From assembly GCA_944474755.1 (NCBI GenBank), contig OX104124.1:20248452-20312451 (forward strand): DNA of 64,000 nt, in the 5' to 3' direction. This DNA is from Limnoperna fortunei. Taxonomy: Eukaryota > Mollusca > Bivalvia > Mytilida > Modiolidae. The notes under the pieces were generated by a model that made no database searches, was not told where the DNA came from, and saw only the letters and a program-made list of their open reading frames with translations. The position numbers were made by a program, and so were the translations under genes. Below, piece after piece: positions 12,558-23,165 of this stretch (positions are counted from its first letter, which is position 1; each line of letters opens with the position of its first letter).

Positions 12558-12720
12558 CTTGTTTGCAGCTGCATGAATGTGTGTCGTTGTCCTCCAACAA
12601 ACCTAGTTGGTATTTTATACTACTCAAAATCTTATTGTCGCTGCAACTTAGGATTTGGTTTCCACCTATTGTATCAACTACAAGAACTAAAATGACAACC
12701 CAAGGAACGAAGCCTCTCAT
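12558..12720 (-). CDS. Secreted C1q-domain protein, exon 1 (signal peptide)
   Basis: Encodes residues 1-54 plus the first base of codon 55. The start was chosen as the ATG at 12720 because it directly follows a strong acceptor (TTTTTACTCTTACAG). This implies a separate upstream 5' UTR exon that I did not find. An in-frame ATG at 12750 would place the acceptor inside the coding region and is less likely. The first residues, MRGFVPWVVILVLVVDTIGG, are a classical signal peptide. After it comes a short linker with Cys26, Cys50 and Cys52, which could form inter-chain disulfides. There are no Gly-X-Y repeats and no long coiled coil. Confidence 0.82.
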
Positions 12721-12759
12721 CTGTAAGAGTAAAAACTTTTGAAACGACATTGATACGCA

Positions 12760-13174
12760 ACTTTTGCTTTTATTTTTTGTTTTATTATTAATAAAAAATA
12801 TTTATTTTTCCAAACAGTAGTTTTGGGATTTATTGGTCTATTGTTCCACAAAAAACAAATATAGCTGTGTAAGAGTTTGAAATTGTTAAAGTGTCTAATA
12901 TCACGTGATCCAAATACCAAAATGGCTATCAAGATGAAAGAATCGTGAACAAAAGATTTTTTATTATTTATTCTAAATATATAACACATAATTACAAAAG
13001 CATAAAATAACGAAACAAAATATTTTTGGCGAAATTTAAAATTGATTCACTTTAATTTTTTAATTAAGCATTAATTATAAAAATTAATGCAATGTAAGAA
13101 ACTTGTATTGAAAAGCATTTACGTTAATGGATACGAAGTTACGTTTTGGAACTTTTCTACCTTGGAAAACAGTC
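12760..13174. other. Intergenic, nothing recognised
   Basis: AT-rich sequence upstream of the C1q gene. It may include the undetected 5' UTR exon and promoter, but I see no clear signal. Confidence 0.4.
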
Positions 13175-13493
13175 CTATATACATCATCGTCGGAAACCCA
13201 CGTCCGGTCGCGTTCTCGCTTTGCTGCCACTTACCGACCGTGGGCACACTTGTAGATATTTTCTCGTTTTCATGAATATTCATTAAATTTAAGTAGCCAA
13301 TTGGAACGATGTTTATTGGAGAAAACTATTTTTATTAGTTCAAATGCTTCGCCGGAAGTACAAGCGACCAATCAAAATAGGACATTAAATATTCATGAAA
13401 ACGAGATAATAATTACAAGTGTGCCCACGGTCGGTAAGTGGTAGCAAAGCGAGAACGCGACCGGACGTAGGTTTCCGACGATGTATATACATG
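13175..13493. mobile_element. Fold-back element with ~112-bp inverted arms
   Basis: The left arm (13175-13288) and right arm (13382-13493) are near-perfect reverse complements. For example GGTCGCGTTCTCGCTTTGCT on the left pairs with AGCAAAGCGAGAACGCGACC on the right. The spacer is about 93 bp. The arms are richer in G+C than their surroundings. A MITE or fold-back transposon is the simplest reading. Confidence 0.8.
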
Positions 13494-13499
13494 TATTTA

Positions 13500-15382
13500 C
13501 TCTTATGTATTACGCGTACCTTGTTTTAAAAATACGTTTTAGAACAATAAATGGGCGCATTATATAGACCAAAAACGGTATCTTTTATTTGCAATTTAAT
13601 TCTACAAGCTGTATTTTCTAATTGAAATAGTTTTATTTCTTATTTGGTTTTTCTTCTCAAACTACATTATCAGTGAATCAGATATTCTTAACTTTGTGCA
13701 CAACACAGAAAATGAATGAATTATGTCAATTCGACTTCTATTAAATTCATATGCTTTGGCGATCTTACCTTAAATTCTATCATATTATTAAAAGATATAA
13801 TACTTACAATTGGAACGAAAATGTTTCCTCTCTATGTACAAACAAACAAACGGTATTGCAAACAGTTTCGCTTTATTATATTGTTCAAAATTAAAAAAAT
13901 ATATTTTAACATGCAATACAGTAGTTAAAATTAAATACAGATATCGATTCTTTTCATTATAATTATTCTGCACGCGATAATGTCATATTCCACCATTTCG
14001 CGTATGACGTAGTAATTTTTTTTATCTTGGTAACTCTGATGACATTTGATTTTACATCCTAAATTAATTAAAGTAATTGTAATAATGCCGATTGGGATGC
14101 GGCCCATTTGGAAACTGGTCCACCAGTATAAAAGTGTCTTCTTGTGTGTTTTTCTCCGGTTGCTAGCAGTTTGTTGTAGTCAAATTTCGTGTTTGATTAG
14201 TACTCTACTGACTACTGAGTTTGATTCCACATGTGAATAGTGAACAGCAGTTTACGAACTACATAGGGAGGATACTCTTGTTGACTAGTAGATTACAAAC
14301 AACTGGGATGTGTTTCGTTTACATAAGTAGCCTACAATCAGCTGTATTGTTACTCACATGGATACTCAGAAGTACCGACTGTTGGAGCGTTACACACTGG
14401 ATGACTTATAGCGTACACACATCAACGGTGTTAATTCCTCGTAACAAGTACTTAGTCTACCGACTACTGGGCGTAATACCACTATAAAGTAGTCCACGAG
14501 TAATGGTGTTAACTTCACTCATCATGCAGACCCCGCTGACTATTTGTCTACCCGTAAAACTGATTTCTATGGTTTTTTCTATTCTCTCTACATGTATTCC
14601 AACAATCTCTCTAACATTGTTACAGGTAGTCAAACAAGCATATACTATTGGTAATGCTTCATTTATAGTCATTCTACAAATAAATTAATATAAACGAAAA
14701 TGTAGACGATTGCTTGATTTTAATTGGGTCAGACAACAGTAGTCTTTGCAGCAAAACTGACAGTAAGCCTAATGTAAAGCATTACTTATCAGACAAATTT
14801 ACAGCTAGTATAGTGGACTCAAATGTAGTTAATTTTTCAAAAAGAGAGTTCGTAACAAAATGTAAAACGATAATAGAAATTATGAAATTATTTAAAACTT
14901 TAAAAAGTGTAACACGAATTGAATCTGTAACCGTGCGAATATCAAGACGATGTTGTTACAACTTCACTTAAATCAAGTTGTGAAATAGTATAATCATGTT
15001 CTTTTTAACATAACAAAAATGTTATATAAGAACTAAATAATATCTATACACTATGTACGTTTATACTAGGATGAACCAAATACTAAAATCGTGTTAACGG
15101 TAACAAATATGCTTGATTTTCTAGCGACACTTGACATATTTGCCTACATTTCTACAAAAGTATATCTTATAAATATAACCACGTATACCATCAGGATTTT
15201 TACAAGAATTTGTTCTTAACAATTATCATAACTTAAAACATAAGACCAAACCATAATCATTGGCACCTGTCGAAAGCTTTCTCTCACCGTGATATTGCGG
15301 ATAGTTACAAATATTTTTTTAATACATAATGAATTTTTAAAATGATTTCTATTGGTTAAGACCAGCCAAAACCCATGACCGT
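13500..15382. other. Intergenic, no supported gene
   Basis: Several short overlapping open frames on both strands lie at 14046-14971, none with a recognisable domain, splice border or composition shift. The strip 14190-14560 is rich in TAGT/ACTA words but shows no fixed period. Confidence 0.35.
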
Positions 15383-15523
15383 ATATTCTGATATTGTTTG
15401 ATTGAAACCAAGACTACCTTTTTCGATCACATTGTCGTCAGGTTGCTTTAAATATTCTGATATTGTTTGATTAAAATCAATATTGACTACCTTTTTTCTA
15501 TCACATACTGTCAGGTGGTTTTA
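15383..15523 (+). repeat. Two-copy tandem duplication, ~69 bp
   Basis: ATATTCTGATATTGTTTGAT starts at 15383 and again at 15452. Both are followed by GACTACCTTTTT, a TATCACAT-type block and GTCAGGT. Imperfect, local duplication. Confidence 0.75.
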
Positions 15524-15770
15524 TTTTTGAGTTTTGTTGTTTTTGTTTATAATTTTGATAAACTAAAAAAATAGACTGTTTTTTTACTTTTAACATTAAA
15601 AAGTAGAGACGGTAATGGTAAATATGTTAATGAGACAACACAATATGAATGCAAGTACATAAATTTCATGCCAAAAATATTATTATTTTTTTTTGCAAAT
15701 GTCAATGAGACAACAAATAATTCCTATGTCTGATTATTATGTAATAAAACAATTAAAGTCATTTGTATCA

Positions 15771-15867
15771 GTCGATATAAGTTTTAATAGACTCAAAAAT
15801 TAATATTTACCTGCGCCTTTGGCGTGGATCAATATTAATATTTGAGTCTATTAAAACTTATATCGAC
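15771..15867. repeat. Long perfect hairpin with a nested mini-hairpin
   Basis: 15771-15797 and 15841-15867 are exact 27-bp reverse complements. Pairing continues inward for about 10 bp with one mismatch. The loop carries CGCCTTTGGCG, itself a 4-bp stem with a TTT loop. Probably a small palindromic element. Confidence 0.8.
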
Positions 15868-16205
15868 CTCTACAAAAGACTATAATTGTATAAAATTTCA
15901 ATATATTATGAATGTTTTTAATCTTAAAGTCTTTTACTCATAAATTAATATGCTTAACGACATCTTTCATAAAAAAAAGTTTTTCAACCTCTTAATCAGC
16001 AGTGGTGTTGCAATTTCGAGCATTCATTGTGACTGTATACTCGACTCTAGCCTTAAAAGAAAGGATAGTAATTTTGACTGTCGAAACATCTCATTTTAAT
16101 CGGATACTTTATTCCCAGATAAAACTTATATTTGCAAAAATTCCCATTCAAACTAAACAATTATAAGGTGTAACAAGTCAAACAGAAATGATAACAACAT
16201 AAATA

Positions 16206-16211
16206 TTTATT
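16206..16211 (-). terminator. Poly(A) signal of the orphan terminal exon
   Basis: AATAAA on the minus strand, 49 bp beyond the TAG stop at 16260-16262. Confidence 0.5.
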
Positions 16212-16259
16212 GTTGTTAGGTAATATTATAAACAATTTTCGCCGTGTACACTAAGAATG

Positions 16260-16420
16260 CTAATAATATTTTGGCAGTGGAAATCGTTCTGGACAATTAT
16301 TCTGGTCCACTGTCTCCAGGAACTCCGGGTTGATGTCATTGTGAAGTAGTATATGTGTTAGCCTTTTATGCAGCGCCCTTGGCAACGGTCTTCTTTCACG
16401 TGAAATATACACTGCTTGTT
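16260..16420 (-). CDS. Probable terminal coding exon of an unrecognised gene
   Basis: On the minus strand a good acceptor (ATCTCATTTCAG, ending at 16421) is followed by two bases completing a split codon, 52 codons and a TAG stop, then AATAAA 49 bp on. The exon is visibly richer in G+C than its AT-rich surroundings, as expected of coding sequence. The peptide starts QAVYISRERRPLPRALHKRL and ends PERFPLPKYY. It is basic early and amphipathic (LTHILLHNDINPEFLETV), and I do not recognise the family. The upstream exons were not found. They would lie beyond 16421, and a tRNA-like SINE at 16649-16747 would sit in the intron. It could also be an exon left over from a dead gene. Confidence 0.55.
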
Positions 16421-16648
16421 CTGAAATGAGATATCAAATGAACAAATATTTTGTTATGCAATACAACTCGAACAGATAATATTACCATCAATGTGGAATT
16501 CATATGTTGACATTAGCTTACCATTGAAAAAATGGAAACAAATACTATAATTACGTGTACCCAAAATTTAAAAACCCCAAAACCTAATGTCTACAAATTA
16601 AGCCCAACACTGTTAGAATTAGATTTTTAACACTGTAAAATTTTTTTC

Positions 16649-16747
16649 TTAACCTCAGCGTGATTCGATCTCACACCGTTGTGACACTGTGGCACCAATT
16701 CGCCTGCACTATGTCCAGCGTTCTAGACCCCTCGGCCAAATCCGCTA
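16649..16747 (-). mobile_element. tRNA-derived SINE head (degenerate)
   Basis: On the minus strand GGATTTGGCCGAGGGGTCTA resembles the 5' end and box A of Leu/Ser tRNAs, and GAGATCGAATCAC resembles a box B about 75 bp later. The acceptor stem does not pair, so this is not a working tRNA gene. It differs from the SINE used elsewhere in the window. Confidence 0.5.
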
Positions 16748-16758
16748 TATTAAAATAC

Positions 16759-16828
16759 AGCTTCATTAACCGGGGTGAATCGTAGACATAGACAGCTTCA
16801 TTAACCGGGGTGAATTGTAGACATAGAC
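16759..16828 (+). repeat. 35-bp direct tandem duplication
   Basis: AGCTTCATTAACCGGGGTGA begins at 16759 and at 16794. The two 35-bp units differ at one base, so the duplication is recent. Confidence 0.85.
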
Positions 16829-16895
16829 AGAGTACATGCGTACTAGCGTGTGACGATGGAATTTTTGTAACCAGTACGTATTAATTTGACTATAA

Positions 16896-16969
16896 CACAC
16901 CGATCAACCGACTTATATCATTTTAGTGAGAAGATGTATGACACGATTAAAAAAGATATAAACAAGTTA
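16896..16969 (+). repeat. Left 74-bp inverted copy (possible transposon terminus)
   Basis: Its reverse complement recurs at 20365-20438 with three mismatches in 74 bp. The outer ends read CACACCGATCAACCG facing outward on both sides, as terminal inverted repeats would. The 3.5-kb interior has no recognisable transposase. Confidence 0.7.
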
Positions 16970-17799
16970 GAAGCGATGAAAACGTAGTTAAGTTTTTCAA
17001 ATTTTTTTATGTTTAAATTTACTGTAGCGAATAAAATATATTAAAACACGATTTAGCATAGATTTGGCAATAGATATATTCAGTTCTTTAAGTTCTTGCT
17101 TTTATTTTTGTCCAACTTATCTTATAAAATAAACGAAAAAATGCAGATATAGTTATTAAAATGCTAAAATAACCTTTTATGATATAATTTTATTTCAAAT
17201 CGGCCGTTTAAATATAAAGAATATTCCTTTGGCTTTCGCTTAATGCCAAAAATGTATCTTTAACATAATGCATTAACAATATTAATTTGATTTTAATTTG
17301 CACTGTCAGAGAAATTACGATACGATGTAAATCAGTTCAATGATATGATTAAAACAAGAAATATGACTTTGTATAAGCTATTAAATTCTGCTAACCGATT
17401 GAATAAGTATGCACTTTAAGAGTTCATAACGTAATAATATATGTAATTTTTTATTTTCTTGTCAATATCAAGCATGAAGAGGAGGATGGGGAAAATTAAT
17501 TTTGATTACTGTGCATAAAATATGAAATGAACAAATTGCGACACACAATAACATTTGCAGAAAAGCTTTCAAACTATCTTTGTATTTGTATGCAACTCTT
17601 ATTTTATTATCTATACTAAACGAAGATAAATGGGAGACATATTGTTTTTGTCTGGTAATTTACATCATCTTCTTTTTTCTTTTCTTCTCCTCTAAGACTG
17701 ATATTTCAGCCAAATTTATTTGACACTGCAAATCGCATACTAATACACGTTTAGGATATGTAAGATAGCTTTATCTAGTGTTACATAATACTTTTCATT

Positions 17800-18370
17800 T
17801 TTAGGAGGTTTATATTGGGTTTTTGGTAAAAGAGGCAAAAGAAGGTCGACATATTGTTGTGTGTTCGTCCGTGCAGCCATTACAAATCTTGTCCGGGATA
17901 TAACTTTTTTTAGGTAGGCTTTTTGATATTTGGCATGTGGGTAGATTATAACTTATCGATGTTTCGCATGCCATAGGTGTTGATATTTAATTTAAAATTT
18001 GACCCCCAAGGTCACATCATTGCCTTTTGAGTGACTGCTTCGTGTCCGGGATATTTAACTTCGAAATTTGACCCCACCCCACCCAGGATAACATCAATGC
18101 CTTTTTAGTCATTGCTTTGCGCCCGGTATAACTTTTAAAATAATTGTTTGACTGTTTGTTTGTTTGTATGAATGATTTTTAATGCCTTTCAGCAATTTAT
18201 CAGCTGTATGATGTCTTTAATGGGAGTGGAAGCCTGAGTACCCAGAGAAGACCCCGACCTCCGCTGAAATAGGCTAAGCTTTTCATATATGCCATGTGGG
18301 TAGATAATTACTAGACAATGGGTCTCCTATCATCGTTGTAGACCTTAGACTTTGAACTTTGACAAGTCGA
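17800..18370 (+). mobile_element. Degenerate tandem-core element interrupted by a SINE
   Basis: A CCGT-type lead (TGTTCGTCCGTGCAGCC near 17870) is followed by diverged units. These start TGTCCGGGATATAACTT (17893), TGTCCGGGATATTTAACTT (18050) and GCCCGGTATAACTT (18120), with GCATGTGGGTAGAT and TTTGACCCC blocks. The third unit is split by the SINE at 18137-18262 and resumes with TAGGCTAAGCTTTTCATATA. The architecture is that of the 57.3-58.5 kb element. Confidence 0.55.
18137..18262 (-). mobile_element. SINE 3' fragment, minus strand
   Basis: Reading the minus strand, GGTCGGGGTCTTCTCTGGGT, a TACTCAGGCTTCC block, then GCTGATAAATTGCTGAAAGG and an (ACAA)n tail match the window's SINE. It lies inside a tandem-core unit whose two halves flank it; AAATA at both borders may be the target duplication. 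Confidence 0.7.
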
Positions 18371-18805
18371 TTCGCATTTTGTTTTGATTGACAAATAAGT
18401 ACCGCGGTTTTAAATCGTATACAATCCATTAGTATAAACAATAATATGAAATATCCAACCAGTACGATAAACGAAACACGAGAAACGTTTGACGACATTG
18501 TTCAATACGTATAAGCTGCAAGCAGAAAGTAGAGGGTCGACAGTGAGATTTGTGCAGAACTTACTGCCTATTAGTACGAATCGCCAAATATCGAACCGTT
18601 CCAATTTCCAGAAGGGGTTAAATGTTAAACTAAAATCATTGTAATGCACATCGGCCAACAAGAAGTAGGGTACTGTCGGATAACAGCCTATAACGTACTA
18701 TTCGTTTGCACAAATCACCATATCAATCAGCAAACTATTTTGATTGAAAAAAACCCAAAAGAGTGACAAAATAAATGTCGACGTTCGTACTTTCTGCAAA
18801 ACTGA

Positions 18806-18867
18806 ATTTTTATGTCACCGTCTAAAGGCGAAGGTGGCCTTCGCATTTGGGGCGTTGACATAAAAAT
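18806..18867. repeat. 62-bp near-complete palindrome
   Basis: ATTTTTATGTCA at 18806 is exactly complementary to TGACATAAAAAT at 18856. The centre carries GCGAAGG/CCTTCGC around TGG. It looks like the solitary hairpin head of a mollusc-type element (compare 59968 and 61254). Confidence 0.65.
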
Positions 18868-18869
18868 AA

Positions 18870-20364
18870 AGACAATATTATATGACATCGTTAAAGGCAG
18901 GGTGTTTTGATTTGTGTTTGTTTGATTGTTTATCATTATTTATTTTTCATTTATTAAAATTAACAATGAAAGAAAACGGGTAATTAAACCATAAATATAA
19001 ATAATTGTAATAAAACAGTGTACATTTGTGTAAGTATTCTCTAACCAGTTTGGTAGATTCTTTTCTGTGTATCTTTAGGTGTCTACAGGGGTAATACGCG
19101 ATGAAAATTGTGTATAATTCCGTCAATGAAGATAAATCTCGCGGTCTGTTTGAATGATATAATATTGTTCTTAGTAACTACATGTCTTACACGTTTTCCT
19201 TTTCTGTTTTTATGTAAATGATTACTGTGGAATTCTCAAAATATTTGCAACCGATAATGTTAAAAATTATTAGACATAGGCAGTATTCGTGTTACAGTTA
19301 TATATGATGTATTAATTCTTAAGATTTCACTCTCATTTGTAAGCTAATTAACCTTAAATTTCTCGTTCTTCGTCTTTATTATAAATTGAAGCTGGACTAT
19401 ATTATATAGGTTCCTGATTGTAGGCAGCACATTTGATAATGTTTGCCTAAATTCATACCTTATAATTTGTAAAAAAAAGTTTGACATCAATATATTGACC
19501 TACCAAGTAGATGGATCCGTTATATACTATTTAATGTCGACATAGTAGGAAATATTTGTACAAGTAGGAAATATTTGTACAAAATCTTGTTCGTTATGTG
19601 TTATTTGTTGATAGGTGAGAACTCATTTGTAGAGCGTTATCGACATATAATACTGATTTTCGCTTAAGCCCTGCTCTGGGATTGTCTAAATGAGAGCATT
19701 TACTCTATGTTTAATTCCTCACTGACTATGGTTTTAAGATGAATTACAAAGCTGCTCCGCTGCTTGTTACCTTTTTCCATGTCTAGTGATTTGTGTCAAG
19801 AATGTATACATAATAGTCCTACTGTATTAACAATTGTAGACTTTTTGTATAATATTCAATGATATACAGACATTAGTTGTAAAATGTTATTGAAATGCCC
19901 CATGTGGAAGTATAAAACTAATCACTTAAGAAATACGTGGCTGTTTTCAATCGTGTCAAGGAACTTTTATTTATCGTGTCATTATAAAAAGATGAGCTGA
20001 CTTTTTCCGTATCAATTTTTCAGTAAATGCGTAAAGAAAAATGATTCAAACTCCTAATAAATTGCAATTGAAAGAATAATTTTGGGTTCAGAAAAAACGT
20101 TGGATATATGTCCTTTTGAACAAAAACACTAGATACAGAAATATATTGTGCAGAAGCGTAAATTTTGCATTTATTTGTTCAAATTTGTGATGCCAGTACC
20201 TTTGGAACCTATTTTCAGATAATAAATGAAAACATTAGTTAAAACGATTGAATATGTAAATGGACAAATATATGCCTAATAATTTTTACTACACTATATT
20301 TAATACAGTGAGTTTTAAACGTAGCGATTTGGAAACAGAAAGTCATCTGTATACGTATAGGTCT
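18870..20364. other. AT-rich DNA inside the putative 3.5-kb element
   Basis: No coding frame is supported. A 20-bp direct duplication (AGTAGGAAATATTTGTACAA) is at 19542-19581. Confidence 0.4.
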
Positions 20365-20438
20365 TAACTTGTTTATATCTTTTTTCATCGTGTCATACAT
20401 CTTCTCAACAAAATGATATAAGTCGGTTGATCGGTGTG
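20365..20438 (-). repeat. Right 74-bp inverted copy (possible transposon terminus)
   Basis: Reverse complement of 16896-16969, 71 of 74 bases identical. Flanking sequence on both sides is unrelated. I see no convincing target-site duplication. Confidence 0.7.
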
Positions 20439-20494
20439 ATTAATCTAATTCAGCATTTTTGTATATATTATATAGGATGACAAAGTTATATATA

Positions 20495-20603
20495 TAGAAC
20501 ACTTACTATCCAGATCGTTTATTCGTACTTTTGATATGTGACGTTAAATGTGTAACCCAAAAACCGTATATATATATTTATTTCTAGAACACTTACTATC
20601 CAG

Positions 20604-20640
<37 letters not shown>
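20495..20640. repeat. 20-bp direct repeat and (TA)n microsatellite
   Basis: TAGAACACTTACTATCCAGA is present at 20495-20514 and 20585-20604, and a (TA)n run covers about 20608-20640. The pattern suggests slippage or duplication around the TA tract. Confidence 0.8.
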
Positions 20641-20643
<3 letters not shown>

Positions 20644-20644
20644 C

Positions 20645-21920
20645 GGATTATTCAGTTGGGTGAATTCACATACATAATTTTTGTGTACTTGGGAGAAAAA
20701 TTAATTTGGGGGAAAAAATCGTTTCTCCCAAGTGTTTTTGGAAGCCTATTTCAACAGGTTAGAACTAACGCTGACCTTACCCAAGTTAATTGAAAGTAGG
20801 GTCAGGTGTAATCTTCGTAACTGTTTTTGGTTCAGCCCTTTTGGTTCAGTCGTTTTCGAGATATCAGAGCTCAAAATGTTTCCCCCTTATATTCGAAATA
20901 CTCAAAATTTATTCAATATGTGGAAATTGTGGCATTTGCACAAATGTTTCTTATTTTAGGTTTATATTTTAAAGGGAAATAATTTTTTTAATGTAGAATG
21001 AGTTTTTCTAATTTTGCAGTAAATTTTTGGTCAAAAATATTTTTAAGGAAAAATGATATCTGAGATATTTATTTTTCACACAAAATATAAACTCTTTAGT
21101 GTACCTATCAAATTACAATTAAATCTGATTGGCTGTATCATGATAATTGACAGTTTACGTTGTTTGTTTGTAAGAAAGTAAGCGTAAACATCCGAGAACA
21201 ACGGACAAGATGGAGGAAGGCTTGATGATGACTTGCTTTTGATCTTGATCTCTTATAGACGTATCGTTTGTGAACTTGATTTTCACAGACATTTATTGTT
21301 GCGTCTGCACAAGAATTACACCGAGGCGATAAACAGTATCAATAAGTATTCGTTTTCATTATCTTGAATCACGTGACTAAGCCAGTAAAGGTCAAACAAT
21401 AAATTGAATTCATTTTTTCGTAAGTAGAGTTGCATGTTAAGATAATTACCTTCCATGTATAAAATTTTGATGGAGTATAGTTTACATATATTATTTGTTA
21501 AAACGTATGCTGAGACTGTGTCACTGGACTGGGTACCCTGTTACCCGGTATTCGAACAGGGACAGTTAGTGTTAAAAGAGTTTCTGCTGCTTGGTAAAAA
21601 AGAGGTTTTCTCCTTTACATGTTACTTCTTGCTTCCTGTAGTAGTTTAACATTGACATTTCCTAATTTGTATCTCATTTTAACTGCTTTTCATTTCTTTT
21701 TTTTTCTGTTATCTTAGCTAGTTATTTCTTATCTTTATTTTTGGGAAGAATAATTTATAAATAGAACTGGTGTTTGGTTTTACTTCCTTGTAATAAGATA
21801 TTTTTAGAATGATTTCCGTACATTGAACAATAAATGAAAATTTAATTCAATGATGTATGGATAACTTAATCATTGTTCATTTGGAATTTAGTCATAGCAT
21901 GTTTCATAGATTTTCTTTGT
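20645..21920. other. Intergenic, no supported gene
   Basis: CTTGGGAGAAA (20698) and TTTCTCCCAAG (20732) form an 11-bp stem. No coding exon or mobile element is recognised. Confidence 0.4.
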
Positions 21921-22000
21921 GTTTTTATACGCTCGTTTATGGCGGGCGTATTATCAATATGGTATACAAATGTCCGTCCATCCGTTAACCACAAGTCACA
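21921..22000 (+). mobile_element. Head of a mollusc-type repeat element
   Basis: TTTTTATACGCTCG, a short hairpin (CGCTCG...GGCGGGCG) and ATGGTATACAAATGTCCGTC followed by CATCCG repeat the hairpin-then-CCGT pattern of the elements at 57.3, 60.0 and 61.3 kb. The body beyond is too decayed to delimit. Confidence 0.45.
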
Positions 22001-22392
22001 CTGTATTTTGAGAATGCGATCACAAATGATCTTTACACTGCATATAGTTGTGAATTATGTTAGTCTCGTGATCTATATACTTTTTAGTAAATTTCTGATT
22101 TATTGTTATAGAGTTCGGGACTGTGTTTGAGAAACAAGGGGTATTTAATCTCAAAAACACTTTCATGAATTTTCATTAAAGGTTGGAAGAATTGTTTATT
22201 GTAGAAATTGACAGAATATTTATGATGCACAATGTACAAATATTGAAACATCAATACTGTGCATTCTTAATGCATGCAGTAATCTAGGTCAAAGTTATTT
22301 TAATACATTGTGTCTGGTATTGCCCTTTATTTTTAATGTTTAAAAAAAAATCATATTAACGTATAATGAATATATGTACATTAAAATATGAG

Positions 22393-22612
22393 TGGTTAAG
22401 GTAGTTAGTCTACTTATTTATCACTTGGTCTGTCAATACTAGGTAATGGGTTCCAGTCTCACTGCGGGTAGGGTGCACTCGACTCCAATTTTAATTGATA
22501 AGTTAGGTTAGGGTTTTTATCTGGATACTCTGGCTTCCTGAACTGGACGCCACAATATTGAAAATTGCCGAAAGAAGCACCAAACTTCATTCAAACAAAA
22601 ACAAACAATAAA
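22393..22612 (+). mobile_element. SINE, diverged
   Basis: Runs in order from TGGTTAAGGTAGTTAGTCTA through a box B-like GGTTCCAGTCTC, CGGGTAGGGTGCACTCGACT, an ATACTCTGGCTTCCTG block and ACTGGACGCCACAATAT to a (CAAA)n tail. The 5' head is clipped and an internal deletion removes the poly-C part. Confidence 0.75.
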
Positions 22613-22869
22613 TATGATTTTTTTTTTACAGATGTGTTTAATCGTCAGTATATGAAGAACAATATGTGAAAACTAAATGCACACTCACTGGAATAAGAAT
22701 TTTGTCAGATTTGAAAATTAATGTTTCTGCATAGTTCTTCTTCCATTGTCGTGCACGTGATCAAAACAAAGAAGTCTTCAATGATGAACATACGAGAGCG
22801 AACAGAACCATTTCATCAGCGTGGATGTCACTAATGCCATTTTGTACATGTACCGTTTTGCAAGAAGGC

Positions 22870-23165
22870 TTTTGTATATAAGGTGTAAACAGGCACTTTT
22901 GGTATATAAGTCATTCTGTAGCATCGTATGTTACACCACCATGATAGCTTTTGCATCAAAGGTGTACTATATCCCCCACCATGTAATTTTTGGTATATAA
23001 GGTGCACAATAGCATCCTATGTTACCCTGCCATGATATCGTTGGTATATAAGGTGTACTATAGGCTCTAATGTAACCCTAACGTTACTTTTGGAATAAAA
23101 GGTGTACTGTAGCCTCCTATGTTACCCTGTCATCATATATGTGGTATATAAGGTGTACTATAGTC
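22870..23165 (+). repeat. Degenerate ~50-bp tandem repeat at the satellite border
   Basis: Units carry GGTATATAAGG, then GTGTACTATAG, then CTATGTTACCCT. The GGTG(T/C)AC word starts at 22961, 23001, 23052, 23101 and 23152, spaced 40, 51, 49 and 51 bp. The period equals that of the adjoining satellite, and a partial alignment (TGTCA..AT..TGT..GTATA) suggests these are its most diverged edge monomers. Confidence 0.7.

Noticed and set aside
14046..14971. Run of five short overlapping frames, one (14457-14672, minus) looking protein-like
   Set aside because: No recognisable motif, no intron signals in register and frames on both strands; chance is simpler.
16649..16747. A tRNA gene (Leu/Ser-like) on the minus strand
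   Set aside because: Box A and box B are recognisable but the acceptor and anticodon stems do not pair, so it is a tRNA-derived SINE head.
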